From: Dechloromonas denitrificans
GTDB taxonomy: Bacteria; Pseudomonadota; Gammaproteobacteria; Burkholderiales; Rhodocyclaceae
DNA: 64,000 nt
Direction of reading: 5' to 3'
NCBI RefSeq assembly: GCF_020510685.1
Contig: NZ_CP075185.1
Coordinates: 2,790,001-2,854,000, forward strand
In this document: positions 1 through 8,562 of the stretch, one piece after another
Layout of the letters: each line of letters begins with the position of its first letter
How positions within the stretch are numbered: position 1 is the first letter of the stretch
Program-made: the position numbers and the translations under genes
Notes under the pieces: model-generated
Told to the model about the DNA's origin: nothing
What the model saw: only the letters and a program-made list of their open reading frames with translations
Databases searched by the model: none

Positions 1-732
1 CGCTTTTACAACCTCGGGCCGCCGGGCAGCTTTTTCTTCATCATGGCTGCGGCGATCGGCGCCAATGCGCCGGGCGACGTGCTGCAAATACCGCTCAAGG
101 TCGGCCTGCTGACCATGGGCTGCCTGCTGGCCTGCCTGATCGCCTTTTTCTACAGCGTGTACATGTTGCGCTCGCAGCCTGCCAAGCCGGTTACCCCGTT
201 GCCGCCGCCGACCTTCGATTTCGTCGTTTTCGATTCGATCGTGATCGGCAGCTTCGTCGGCATCTCGCTGGCCCTGGCCCAGGCGCTGCAACTGACTCAG
301 GCCTACTGGGTGACGATCAGCTGCCTGGCCGTGATCCAGGGCATGTCCTTGCGGGCGGTGTGGAACAAGCAGTTGCAGCGGTTGATCGGCACCGGCGTCG
401 GTCTGTTGCTGTCCTGGGGATTGCTGATGCTGCCGCTCGACAATTGGCGCATATCGCTGGTCATGATCGCCCTCGCCTTCGTGATCGAAATGCTGGTCGT
501 CCGGCATTACGCACTGGCCGCCATCTTCATCACGCCGATGACCATCCTGCTGGTCGAAGCCACTACCCTCGTCCAAAGCTCGCCATCGGCACTGATCGAG
601 GCGCGCTTTCTCGATACCATCCTCGGTTGCCTGGTTGGCCTGGTCGGCGGCATCTGCCTGCACAGCCCGCGTTTTCGCCAGTTGGTCGGCCGCCAGATTC
701 GCCGCCTGGCGCCGGCCCGGCAAGCCGACTAA
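1..732 (+). CDS. FUSC-family inner-membrane protein, C-terminal part
   Basis: The reading frame is open from the first base of the window and stops at 730-732, so the true start lies upstream. The visible 243 residues contain several hydrophobic helices: a pair at the start, then a run of four or five after a proline-rich linker (PVTPLPPPTF). This matches the membrane half of fusaric acid resistance / aromatic acid exporter (FUSC) proteins, which pump aromatic or phenolic compounds across the inner membrane. The C-terminus is short and basic (RQIRRLAPAR), as expected for a cytoplasmic tail. The MFS transporter follows 18 bp downstream on the same strand. The family call rests on overall pattern; the substrate cannot be told. 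Confidence 0.6.
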   Translation, partial: RFYNLGPPGSFFFIMAAAIGANAPGDVLQIPLKVGLLTMGCLLACLIAFFYSVYMLRSQPAKPVTPLPPPTFDFVVFDSIVIGSFVGISLALAQALQLTQAYWVTISCLAVIQGMSLRAVWNKQLQRLIGTGVGLLLSWGLLMLPLDNWRISLVMIALAFVIEMLVVRHYALAAIFITPMTILLVEATTLVQSSPSALIEARFLDTILGCLVGLVGGICLHSPRFRQLVGRQIRRLAPARQAD

Positions 733-750
733 CGCAGTCCAGCGCCCGCC

Positions 751-1926
751 GTGCAGCCGCCGCCGCGCCTCCATCCCGACATCCTCAAGCTCGGCTTGGT
801 GAGCTTTCTCACCGACCTCAGTTCGGAAATGATCTTTTCGGTATTCGCGCTCTTCTTCACCACCGTGGCCGGCGCCTCCAGCGCGCTGCTCGGACTGATC
901 GAGGGGCTCGCCGACTTTTCGGCTTCGTCTCTCAACTACCTGGCCGGCTGGCTGTCTGACCGCAGCGGCCGGCGCAAATGGTTCGCCACCGCCGGTTACG
1001 GCTTTTCGACGCTGGCCAAGCTGATCCTGCTGCTCTCCTCCTCGCTCGTCGGGCTCAGCATCTTTCGCGTCATCGAGCGCCTGGGCAAGGGTTTTCGCGG
1101 ACCGCCGCGCGATGCCTGGCTGCCATCGATCGCCGCCCAGGGTTCGCGTAGCTATGCCTTCGGCGTGCACAAGGCCCTCGACAAATCGGGCGCCGTGCTC
1201 GGGCCGCTGATCGCCTATGCGCTGCTGGCCTGGCTCGGCGAATCGGCGAGCACCTATGCCACGCTCTTCATGGTGGCCTTTGTCCCGGCGGTCGTCAGCG
1301 TACTGGTGCTGACGCGCATCCCCGATCAACCCGGCCAGGCCCATCGGCGCGAAAGCGTGCGCCGCAACTGGCAACAGCTCAGCCCCGCCTTCAAGCGCTT
1401 TCTCTGGCCGGCCGGCGTCTTCGCCCTGGCCTATTTCAGCCTCGGCTTCATTCTGCTCAAGGCCCATGCCGTCGGCTTCAGCGTCACCGAAATCGTCCTG
1501 CTCTACGCCCTGTTCAACACCACCTGCGTGCTCGCCGCGCCGCTCGTCGGCCGGCTCGGCGACCGCCTCGGGCGCAGCCGCATCGTGCTGCTCGGCTATG
1601 CTGTCTACGCTGTGATCAACCTGTGGCTGATGGTCGCCGCCAGCCGCTGGGAAATCGTCGGCGCGCTGGCCATTTACGGACTGTTCTATGCGATCGAGGA
1701 ATCGCAGAGCAAGGCTTTCATTGCCGACCTCGAACCCGAGCGACGCGCCACGGCAATCGGCGTCTACAACTTCACTACCGGCCTGCTCTATCTGCCGGCC
1801 TCGCTGCTCGCCGGCGCCTTGTGGGCGGTCGCGCCGAGCCTGGCGTTTGCCGTGGCGGCAGGGCTGGCGCTGGCAGCCGGCGTGGTTTTTACCGTGCTCC
1901 GCCCGGCCGCCGCCATTCAGCGCTGA
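751..1926 (+). CDS. MFS transporter
   Basis: A 391-residue protein with about twelve hydrophobic helices, starting at a GTG 18 bp after the FUSC-like gene; no other in-frame start gives a better N-terminus. The loop after helix 2 contains LAGWLSDRSGRRKW, the classic major facilitator loop 2-3 signature, and a second copy (LVGRLGDRLGRSR) lies between helices 8 and 9. It therefore belongs to the major facilitator superfamily and acts in the inner membrane. The substrate is unknown. Its 3' end overlaps the convergent glpD stop by 10 bp, so the two transcripts meet tail to tail with no room for a separate terminator. Confidence 0.85.
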   Translation: MQPPPRLHPDILKLGLVSFLTDLSSEMIFSVFALFFTTVAGASSALLGLIEGLADFSASSLNYLAGWLSDRSGRRKWFATAGYGFSTLAKLILLLSSSLVGLSIFRVIERLGKGFRGPPRDAWLPSIAAQGSRSYAFGVHKALDKSGAVLGPLIAYALLAWLGESASTYATLFMVAFVPAVVSVLVLTRIPDQPGQAHRRESVRRNWQQLSPAFKRFLWPAGVFALAYFSLGFILLKAHAVGFSVTEIVLLYALFNTTCVLAAPLVGRLGDRLGRSRIVLLGYAVYAVINLWLMVAASRWEIVGALAIYGLFYAIEESQSKAFIADLEPERRATAIGVYNFTTGLLYLPASLLAGALWAVAPSLAFAVAAGLALAAGVVFTVLRPAAAIQR

Positions 1927-3491
1927 GTTTCGGCCGGCGCACTGTCATCAAGCCGGAACTGCCGGGCACGCTGCCCGGCCTGCCTGACCAGGGCGGCCAG
2001 ACGCTCGGCCGACAGGCCCAGTTCCTCGGCGGCGATGTCGCCGACCGGCGCGATGCACGCCGCGGCGGCCCGCGCATCGAGAAACAGCGCGCGATGGCGC
2101 CGGGCCAGGATATCTTCGATGGTCCGCGCGCCTTCGTGGCGCAGCGCGAAACGGACCATCGCCTCGGTCAGCGTCAGGTCGGGATGGAGCAGCCGGTCGT
2201 GCCCGGGCAAGGCGGCGAGCAGCGGAGCATCGGTGCCATATGGCCCGCTCGCCTGGCCATTCCAGCCATGCAGTTTGAGCCTCGCGGTGGTGCACGGCAC
2301 GGCCGGCAACTGGCCGACCGCGGCCGCCCGGTCGACGACCTGTTCGGCCATCAGCCGGTAGGTCGTCCATTTGCCGCCGGCCACCGTCACCAGCCCGCCG
2401 GCGCTGACCAGCACGGCATGTTCGCGCGACAGCGCCGCGGTGCCGCCCTTGCCTGCGTCGTCCGGATGCAGCAGCGGGCGCAGGCCGGCGAAGGCGCTGC
2501 GGATATCGGCCCGCTGCGGCGCCTGGGCCAGCACCCCGGCCGCCGTCTGCAGCAGGAAATCGACTTCCCCGGCAAAAGGCTGCGGGTCGTCCGGCAGATC
2601 GTCGCGTTCGGTATCGGTCGTGCCGAGCAGCACCTTGCCCTGCCAGGGAATGGCGAACATCACCCGGCCGTCGGCCGTTTCCGGGATGAGCAGCGCCGTT
2701 TCGCCAGGCAGGAAAGCCGCATCGAGTACCAGATGGATGCCCTGGCTGGGCGTCAGCACCGGCGACGCGGCCGGCGCCTCGAAACGGCGCACGGCATCGA
2801 CGTACACGCCGGTGGCGTTGATCACCACCTTGGCCGACAGTTCGAAACGCTCACCGTTTTCGCCATCTTCGGCGACCACGCCGCAGACCTTGCCGCCGGC
2901 GCTGAGCAAGCCGCTGACCGCCAGATAGTTCAGGCAGCTCGCCCCGAGATCGCCGGCGGTGCGCAGCAGCGCGATGGCCAGCCGGGCATCGTCGAACTGG
3001 CCGTCCCAATACTGCACGCCGCCGCTCAGACCGAGCGGACTCAGGCCGGGCAATGCGGCGAGCGTCTGGCGTCGGTCGAGCAGCCGCGACGGCGCCAGAT
3101 TGCTCGACCCGGCCAGCAGGTCGTAGAGCTTCAGCCCGCTGCCGTAATACAGGCGCTGCCAGGCGCTCCGAGCGGGAATGACGAAAGGCAGCGGATGCAC
3201 CAGATGACCGGCGTTGGCGAGCAGGCGGCGGCGTTCGATCAGAGCATGACGGACGAGGCCCAGATCGCCCTGGCGCAAATAGCGCACGCCGCCGTGGATC
3301 AGTTTGGTGCTGCGCGACGAAGTGCCCGAGGCGTAATCGCCGCGCTCCAGCAGCAGGGTCGAATAGCCGCGCGCCGCGGCATCCACCGCCGCCCCGAGGC
3401 CGCTCGCCCCACCACCGATGATCAGCACGTCCCAGCGCTGCCCGGCGCGCAGCGTGGCGAGTTGTTCGGCGCGGCTTGGCGTATTGGCCAT
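1917..3491 (-). CDS. glpD: Aerobic glycerol-3-phosphate dehydrogenase
   Basis: Oxidises sn-glycerol 3-phosphate to dihydroxyacetone phosphate and passes electrons through FAD to quinone at the inner membrane. The 524-residue protein has the FAD-binding dinucleotide motif GGGASG at residues 26-31, close to the N-terminus, and the FAD family segment RSTKLIHGGVRYL further on. Length fits GlpD. The ATG at 3491 was chosen because it places the FAD motif at the usual distance and shares one base with the stop of glpK (TGATG), which points to translational coupling. Upstream in-frame codons would lie inside glpK. Together with glpK it converts glycerol to a glycolytic intermediate. No glpF or glpR is visible nearby. 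Confidence 0.95.
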   Translation of the reverse strand: MANTPSRAEQLATLRAGQRWDVLIIGGGASGLGAAVDAAARGYSTLLLERGDYASGTSSRSTKLIHGGVRYLRQGDLGLVRHALIERRRLLANAGHLVHPLPFVIPARSAWQRLYYGSGLKLYDLLAGSSNLAPSRLLDRRQTLAALPGLSPLGLSGGVQYWDGQFDDARLAIALLRTAGDLGASCLNYLAVSGLLSAGGKVCGVVAEDGENGERFELSAKVVINATGVYVDAVRRFEAPAASPVLTPSQGIHLVLDAAFLPGETALLIPETADGRVMFAIPWQGKVLLGTTDTERDDLPDDPQPFAGEVDFLLQTAAGVLAQAPQRADIRSAFAGLRPLLHPDDAGKGGTAALSREHAVLVSAGGLVTVAGGKWTTYRLMAEQVVDRAAAVGQLPAVPCTTARLKLHGWNGQASGPYGTDAPLLAALPGHDRLLHPDLTLTEAMVRFALRHEGARTIEDILARRHRALFLDARAAAACIAPVGDIAAEELGLSAERLAALVRQAGQRARQFRLDDSAPAETQR

Positions 3492-5008
3492 CAGTCGGCC
3501 TCCGCCCAGTGCAGGGCACGCTGCACGGCACGCTGCCAGCCGCCCAGTGCGTCGGAGCGCCAGTCGGCCGAACGGCCCGGCTCGAAGCGGCGATCGACCT
3601 GCCACAGCGCGCTCAGTTCGGCTTCATCCTGCCAGAAGCCGACCGCGAGACCGGCCAGATAGGCGGCACCAAGCGCCGTCGTCTCGGTAATCTGCGGGCG
3701 AACCACCGGCACGCCGAGCAGATCGGACTGGAACTGCAGCAGCAGGTTGTTTGCCGCCGCCCCGCCATCGACGCGCAGTTCGGCCAGCCGATGTCCGGCA
3801 TCCTGCTCCATGGCGAGCAGCACCTCGGCACTCTGGAAAGCGATCGCCTCCAGCGCGGCGCGGGCGATCTGCGGGCGACCGCTGCCCCGGCTCAGACCGA
3901 GCAAGGCACCGCGGGCGTAAGGGTCCCAATAGGGCGCACCGAGGCCGGTGTGGGCCGGCACCAGATAGACCCCGCCGCTATCCGGCACTGAAGCGGCCAG
4001 CGTTTCGACCTCGGCACTGCTGGCGATCATGCCGAGACCGTCGCGCAGCCACTGGATCAGCGCGCCGCCCATGAACACGCTGCCTTCGAGCAGATAAGTC
4101 GTTTGCCCGGCGTAGCGCCAACCGATGGTACTCAACAACCGGTGCCGCGACGGCTGCGCCTGCCGGCCGGCATTCATCAGCACGAAACAGCCGGTGCCGT
4201 AGGTATTCTTGGCCATGCCCGGACGCAGGCAGACCTGGCCGAAAGTCGCCGCCTGCTGGTCGCCGGCCAGCGCGGCCAGCGGAATGGCGGCGCCCAGCCA
4301 GCCGGCATCGATCGACTCGACCACGCCGCTGCTGTCCACCACCCGCGGCAGCAGCGCGGCGGGAATGGCGAGCCGGGCGAGCAGCTCGGCATCCCAGCAT
4401 TGACGATGGATATCGAACAGCAGGGTGCGCGAGGCATTCGACGGGTCGGTGACATGGGCTCGCCCGCCGGTCAGTTTCCAGGCCAGCCAGCTATCGACGG
4501 TACCGAAGGCCAGCTCGCCTTTTTCGGCCCGCCCGCGGGCACCGGGAATGTGGTCGAGCAGCCAGGCCAGCTTGGTGCCGGAAAAATACGGGTCGAGACG
4601 CAGCCCGGTGCGCCGGGCGAACAGGTCTTCAGCGCCGGCTTCAGCCAGCGCCGCGCACGGCCCGGCCGTCCGCCGGTCCTGCCAGACGATCGCCGGAGCG
4701 AGCGGTACGCCGCTCCGGCGATCCCACAGCACCGTCGTCTCGCGTTGATTGGCAATGCCGAGCGCGGCAATCTGCCCGGCGCCGATGCCGTTGTCGCGCA
4801 GCACGGCGCGCGCCACGGCGAGCTGGCTTTGCCAGATTTCCCCGGCATCCTGCTCGACCCAGCCGGGCTGCGGGTAGGACTGGGCGAAGGGCTGCTGGCT
4901 GACGGCGCACAGCCGCCCCGCCCGATCGAACAGGATGGCGCGCGAACTGGTCGTTCCCTGGTCGAGGGCGAGCACGTACTGCTTATCTGTCGCGGCAATG
5001 GCGGGCAT
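3491..5008 (-). CDS. glpK: Glycerol kinase
   Basis: Phosphorylates glycerol with ATP to give sn-glycerol 3-phosphate, the substrate of the downstream GlpD. The 505-residue sequence has the FGGY-kinase ATP-binding loop [11 protein letters not shown] near residues 13-23 and the conserved stretch [13 protein letters not shown] in the C-terminal domain. The ATG at 5006-5008 is preceded by GGGGAG at good spacing; an open extension upstream lacks conservation. First gene of a two-gene glpKD operon, with its stop overlapping the glpD start by one base. It lies divergent from azlC across 169 bp, so the control region of both lies there, but I recognise no GlpR-type operator. Confidence 0.96.
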   Translation of the reverse strand: MPAIAATDKQYVLALDQGTTSSRAILFDRAGRLCAVSQQPFAQSYPQPGWVEQDAGEIWQSQLAVARAVLRDNGIGAGQIAALGIANQRETTVLWDRRSGVPLAPAIVWQDRRTAGPCAALAEAGAEDLFARRTGLRLDPYFSGTKLAWLLDHIPGARGRAEKGELAFGTVDSWLAWKLTGGRAHVTDPSNASRTLLFDIHRQCWDAELLARLAIPAALLPRVVDSSGVVESIDAGWLGAAIPLAALAGDQQAATFGQVCLRPGMAKNTYGTGCFVLMNAGRQAQPSRHRLLSTIGWRYAGQTTYLLEGSVFMGGALIQWLRDGLGMIASSAEVETLAASVPDSGGVYLVPAHTGLGAPYWDPYARGALLGLSRGSGRPQIARAALEAIAFQSAEVLLAMEQDAGHRLAELRVDGGAAANNLLLQFQSDLLGVPVVRPQITETTALGAAYLAGLAVGFWQDEAELSALWQVDRRFEPGRSADWRSDALGGWQRAVQRALHWAEAD

Positions 5009-5177
5009 GACGAATCTCCCCAACGGCCGCCGGATAACGGGCCGGACGGCCCGTTGCCAAGGTTTCGGCGGCTCCTTGCCCATTGTGCGTCAGCCGGCAA
5101 AATTGCGCGAGCCGGCCTTGGTGCGAGCGCCGCCTGACGGTATGCTTTGCGGCCGTCGAGCAAAGGAGAGAAGCGCG

Positions 5178-5882
5178 GTGCATTCGAGTTTCCGGTCCGG
5201 CGCCCGCGAGGGCTTTATCGTATTCCTGCCGCTCTCGGTCGGCCTCGTGCCGTGGGCGCTGGTTGTCGGCATGGCGATGGTCAGTGCCGGATTCACGCCG
5301 CTCCAGGCGATGGGCATGAACGTCATCGTCTTCGCCGGCACCGCCCAGCTCGGCACGCTGCCGCTGATTGCCGCCGGAACACCGCTGTGGCTGATCGTCA
5401 CCACGGCGCTCGCCCTCAACCTGCGCTTCGTCATTTTCAGCGCCGCCCTCGCCCCGGGCTTTCGCGGCGTCGGTACGCCGGGCCGCTGGCTGGCCGGCCA
5501 CCTGCTGACCGACGGCGTCTTCGCCACTTGCCTCGACAAGATGCTGCAGAACGACGACCCGCGCTGGCGCCTCGGCTATTACCTCGCCCCGGCCATCTGG
5601 TCGTGGCTGCTCTGGCAAACCTTCGCGCTGCTCGGCATCCATGCCGCCGGCGTCATCCCCAAGGCGTGGTCGCTGGAATTCATGGCGACCATTGCCCTGA
5701 TCGTGCTGCTTGTGCCGATGGCCCGCATCCGCCCGATGCTGGTCGCCGCGCTGGTCGGCGGGGCGAGCGCGACGCTGCTGCGCAACATGCCGCTGCGCCT
5801 CGGCGTCGTGGTCGGCATCATCGCCGGCATCGCCGCCGGTTTTGCCGCCGAACACTGGGAACACCGGAGATCGCCGCGATGA
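5178..5882 (+). CDS. azlC: AzlC family branched-chain amino acid exporter, large subunit
   Basis: Large subunit of the AzlCD (LIV-E) type exporter of branched-chain amino acids or their analogues. The 234-residue protein is very hydrophobic and begins with the family pattern REGFIVFLPLSVGLVPWALVVG, followed by the conserved NLRFVIFSAAL segment (residue ~80). The start was placed at the GTG 5178 because AAAGGAGAG lies seven to eight bases upstream and the family N-terminus follows directly. Its stop overlaps the azlD start (ATGA), so the two subunits are translationally coupled. Substrate specificity is inferred from family only. Confidence 0.88.
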   Translation: MHSSFRSGAREGFIVFLPLSVGLVPWALVVGMAMVSAGFTPLQAMGMNVIVFAGTAQLGTLPLIAAGTPLWLIVTTALALNLRFVIFSAALAPGFRGVGTPGRWLAGHLLTDGVFATCLDKMLQNDDPRWRLGYYLAPAIWSWLLWQTFALLGIHAAGVIPKAWSLEFMATIALIVLLVPMARIRPMLVAALVGGASATLLRNMPLRLGVVVGIIAGIAAGFAAEHWEHRRSPR

Positions 5883-6205
5883 ATTACGACGCTTCGCTGT
5901 GGCTCATTTTCATTCTGATCGGCCTCGCCACCACCCTGCCGCGCGCCATCTTCATCGTCCTCGGCAACCGCGTCGCCCTGCCCTCGGTCGTCCAGCGCGC
6001 CCTGCGCTATGCGCCGGCCGCCGCACTGGCGGCGATCGTCGTGCCGGATGTGCTGGTCGTCGGCGGCACGCTCGAAGTGTTCAATCCGAAACTCGCCGCG
6101 GCCGCTGCCGCCATCGCCGCGACCGCCCTGTGGCGCAATCCGTGGTTGCCCTTCATCGTCGGCATGGGGGTGTTGCTCGGCTTGCGACAAATGATCGGCG
6201 GCTAG
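5879..6205 (+). CDS. azlD: AzlD family branched-chain amino acid exporter, small subunit
   Basis: A 108-residue protein with three or four membrane helices, the usual size of AzlD. It contains the TTLPRAIFIVLGNR segment near the N-terminus and RNPWLPFIVGMGVLLGLR at the C-terminus, both typical of the family. It works with AzlC as the small subunit of an amino-acid efflux permease. Its ATG overlaps the azlC stop by four bases (ATGA). The pyrD gene follows 57 bp downstream but probably has its own promoter. Confidence 0.85.
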   Translation: MNYDASLWLIFILIGLATTLPRAIFIVLGNRVALPSVVQRALRYAPAAALAAIVVPDVLVVGGTLEVFNPKLAAAAAAIAATALWRNPWLPFIVGMGVLLGLRQMIGG

Positions 6206-6248
6206 GCCAAAACGCCTATTCGGCACGGCACGGCGGGCAGCATTACGG

Positions 6249-6254
6249 TAAAAT
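6249..6254 (+). promoter_or_regulatory. Probable pyrD promoter -10 element, near-leaderless
   Basis: TAAAAT lies 8 bp upstream of the pyrD ATG in the context GGTAAAATCGCGGG. If it is a -10 hexamer, transcription would begin at or within a couple of bases of the start codon, giving a leaderless or near-leaderless mRNA. There is no Shine-Dalgarno sequence between it and the ATG, which agrees. The -35 region (6226-6231) matches consensus poorly. Confidence 0.45.
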
Positions 6255-6262
6255 CGCGGGCT

Positions 6263-7306
6263 ATGCTCTATCCACTCATCCGCAAATTCTTCTTCGCGCT
6301 CGACGCCGAAACCGCCCACGGTATCGGCATGAGCGGCGTCGCCTTCCTGAACGCGAGCGGCCTGGCCGGCTTGCTGGCCAAACCGGTGGCCCCCTGCCCG
6401 GTCGACGTCATGGGCATCCGCTTCCCCAATCCGGTCGGCCTCGCCGCCGGCCTGGACAAGAACGGCGACTATATCGACGGCCTGGCCGGCCTCGGTTTCG
6501 GCTTCCTCGAAATCGGCACGATCACGCCGCGCCCGCAGGACGGCAACCCGAAGCCGCGCCTGTTCCGTATCCCGGAAGCACAGGGCATCATCAACCGGAT
6601 GGGGTTCAACAACGCCGGCGTCGACAAGCTGCTCGAGAACGTCCGGGCGGCTGATTTCCCGAAAAAGGGCGGCGTCCTCGGCATCAACATCGGCAAGAAC
6701 GCGACGACGCCGATCGACAAGGCGGCCGACGATTACCTGATCTGCCTGGAAAAGGTTTACAACGACGCCAGCTACGTCGCCGTCAATATTTCCTCGCCGA
6801 ACACCAAGAACCTGCGCGAACTGCAGAAGGACGAGGCGCTCGACGACCTGCTCGCCCAGCTCAAGGCGAAACAGGAACAACTGGCCGACAAGCACGGCAA
6901 GTACGTGCCGATGGCGCTGAAGATCGCTCCCGACCTCGACGACGCGCAAATCACCGCGATCGCCGATGCGCTGCGTCGCCACCGCATCGATGGCGTGATC
7001 GCCACCAACACCACGCTGTCGCGCGACGGTGTCGAGAACCTGCCGAACGGCAATGAAACGGGCGGCCTGTCGGGTGCCCCGGTCTTCGGCAAATCGACGG
7101 CGGTGCTGAAAAAGCTCTCGGCGGCGCTGGCCGGCGAACTGCCGATCATCGGTGTCGGCGGCATCATGGGCGGCGAAGATGCGGCCGAAAAGATCAAGGC
7201 CGGGGCCAGCCTGGTCCAGTTCTACAGCGGCTTCATCTACCGCGGCCCGGATCTGGTCAGCGAAGTGGCGGAAACCTTGGCTAACGTCATGCGGAAATCC
7301 ATATAA
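6263..7306 (+). CDS. pyrD: Dihydroorotate dehydrogenase (quinone), class 2
   Basis: Oxidises dihydroorotate to orotate in pyrimidine synthesis, passing electrons via FMN to membrane quinone. The 347 residues begin with the amphipathic N-terminal helix typical of class 2 enzymes ([20 protein letters not shown]), which docks to the membrane. FMN and substrate motifs seen are [13 protein letters not shown], the [10 protein letters not shown] strand, and the active-site loop [12 protein letters not shown] with the catalytic serine of class 2 enzymes. The glycine-rich phosphate-binding GVGGI and the terminal [14 protein letters not shown] are present. Length matches E. coli PyrD. No ribosome binding site is seen, consistent with the near-leaderless promoter. 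Confidence 0.96.
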   Translation: MLYPLIRKFFFALDAETAHGIGMSGVAFLNASGLAGLLAKPVAPCPVDVMGIRFPNPVGLAAGLDKNGDYIDGLAGLGFGFLEIGTITPRPQDGNPKPRLFRIPEAQGIINRMGFNNAGVDKLLENVRAADFPKKGGVLGINIGKNATTPIDKAADDYLICLEKVYNDASYVAVNISSPNTKNLRELQKDEALDDLLAQLKAKQEQLADKHGKYVPMALKIAPDLDDAQITAIADALRRHRIDGVIATNTTLSRDGVENLPNGNETGGLSGAPVFGKSTAVLKKLSAALAGELPIIGVGGIMGGEDAAEKIKAGASLVQFYSGFIYRGPDLVSEVAETLANVMRKSI

Positions 7307-7325
7307 GTCCATACGCAAGGCGCGG

Positions 7326-7354
7326 TTGTTTGCCCTGCGCCAAAACCCGATAAT
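7326..7354 (+). promoter_or_regulatory. Putative sigma-70 promoter of the rnf operon
   Basis: TTGTTT (7326-7331) and GATAAT (7349-7354) are separated by exactly 17 bp, close to the TTGACA/TATAAT consensus. The predicted start site near 7361 lies about 18 bases before the rnfA ATG, inside the 72-bp gap after pyrD. It was read by eye only. Confidence 0.5.
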
Positions 7355-7378
7355 GCGCGACCGAAGCTTTTTCAAAAT

Positions 7379-7963
7379 ATGAGCCACTACTTATTCATCC
7401 TCGTCGGCGCGGTGCTGGTCAACAACGTCGTGCTGGTGAAGATCCTCGGTCTTTGCCCCTTCATGGGCGTTTCCAAGAAACTGGAAACCGCCTACGGCAT
7501 GGGTGCCGCGACGACCTTCGTGCTGACCATGGCGACCGGGGCGAGCTACATCATCGACCATTACCTGTTGATGCCGTTCGGTCTGGAATACCTGCGCACG
7601 CTGTCCTTCATCGTCACCATCGCGGCCATCGTCCAGCTCACTGAAATGGTCATCGCCAAGACCTCGCCGACGCTGCAGCAGACGCTCGGCATCTACCTGC
7701 CGCTGATCACCACCAACTGCGCCGTGCTCGGCGTGCCGCTGCTCAACGTTTCGAACGGCTACAACTTCGTCGATTCGCTGCTCTTCGGCGCCGGCAGCGC
7801 GATCGGTTTCTCGCTGGTGCTGATTCTCTTCGCCGGCATCCGCGAACGGGTCGAGGGCGCCGACGTGCCGGTGCACTTCCGCGGCGTCGCCATCGCGATG
7901 GTCACTGCCGGCCTGATGGCCCTGGCTTTCATGGGTTTCGCCGGCCTGGACAAGTATCAATAA
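7379..7963 (+). CDS. rnfA: Rnf/Rsx complex subunit A
   Basis: Integral membrane subunit of the ion-translocating ferredoxin:NAD oxidoreductase complex. The 194-residue protein has six hydrophobic helices and the family landmarks [18 protein letters not shown] at the N-terminus and [15 protein letters not shown] in the middle; each includes one of the membrane cysteines proposed to hold an iron-sulfur centre with RnfE. Its stop TAA overlaps the rnfB ATG by one base (TAATG), the start of a chain of overlapping cistrons rnfA-B-C-D-G-E. Length equals that of E. coli RsxA within a residue or two. Confidence 0.96.
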   Translation: MSHYLFILVGAVLVNNVVLVKILGLCPFMGVSKKLETAYGMGAATTFVLTMATGASYIIDHYLLMPFGLEYLRTLSFIVTIAAIVQLTEMVIAKTSPTLQQTLGIYLPLITTNCAVLGVPLLNVSNGYNFVDSLLFGAGSAIGFSLVLILFAGIRERVEGADVPVHFRGVAIAMVTAGLMALAFMGFAGLDKYQ

Positions 7964-8562
7964 TGGACATCCTGCTCGCCATCGCCATCATGGCCCTCGG
8001 GGCCGTCGTCCTCGGGGCCGCGCTCGGCTTCGCTTCGATCAAGTTCAAGGTCGAAGGCGACCCGCTGGTCGAAAAAATCGAAGGCATCCTGCCCCAGACG
8101 CAATGCGGCCAGTGCGGTTTCGCCGGCTGCAAGCCTTACGCCGAAGCCATCGCCAAGGGTGAAGTGGATATCAACCTGTGCCCGCCCGGCGGCATGGAAG
8201 GCGTGCAAAAGCTGGCCGACCTGCTCGGCCGCGAAGTCAAGGATCTGGAAGCCGAGGAAAAACCCAAGCAGGTCGCCATCATCGATGAACAGACCTGCAT
8301 CGGCTGCACGCTGTGCATCCAGGCCTGCCCGGTCGACGCCATCGTCGGCGCCGCCAAGCAGATGCATACCATCGTCGCGCCGCTGTGCACCGGCTGCGAA
8401 CTGTGCCTGCCGCCGTGCCCGGTTGAATGCATCCGCATGGAGCCGATCGGCGAAAACCTCGACAACTGGAAATGGAAATATCCGGTCGTCGAAATCAAAA
8501 CCATATCGATGCCCGCAAGGGATACCCCCACCGGCGGTGCCGGTGGCATAAAAGCCGCCTGA
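7963..8562 (+). CDS. rnfB: Rnf/Rsx complex iron-sulfur subunit B
   Basis: Electron-carrying subunit of the Rnf complex. A single N-terminal membrane anchor (residues 3-25) is followed by a four-cysteine [4Fe-4S] domain (C48, C51, C56, C73; CGQCGFAGC core) and two ferredoxin-type [4Fe-4S] clusters (C112/C115/C118/C122 and C142/C145/C148/C152). The 199-residue length fits the short proteobacterial form. A C-terminal tail of about 40 residues after the last cluster ends in a glycine/proline-rich stretch. Its stop shares one base with the rnfC start (TGATG). Confidence 0.96.
   Translation: MDILLAIAIMALGAVVLGAALGFASIKFKVEGDPLVEKIEGILPQTQCGQCGFAGCKPYAEAIAKGEVDINLCPPGGMEGVQKLADLLGREVKDLEAEEKPKQVAIIDEQTCIGCTLCIQACPVDAIVGAAKQMHTIVAPLCTGCELCLPPCPVECIRMEPIGENLDNWKWKYPVVEIKTISMPARDTPTGGAGGIKAA

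Noticed and set aside
1623..3662. 679-codon plus-strand open frame across the MFS end and glpD
   Set aside because: It is antisense to glpD, whose FAD-binding and family motifs are clear.
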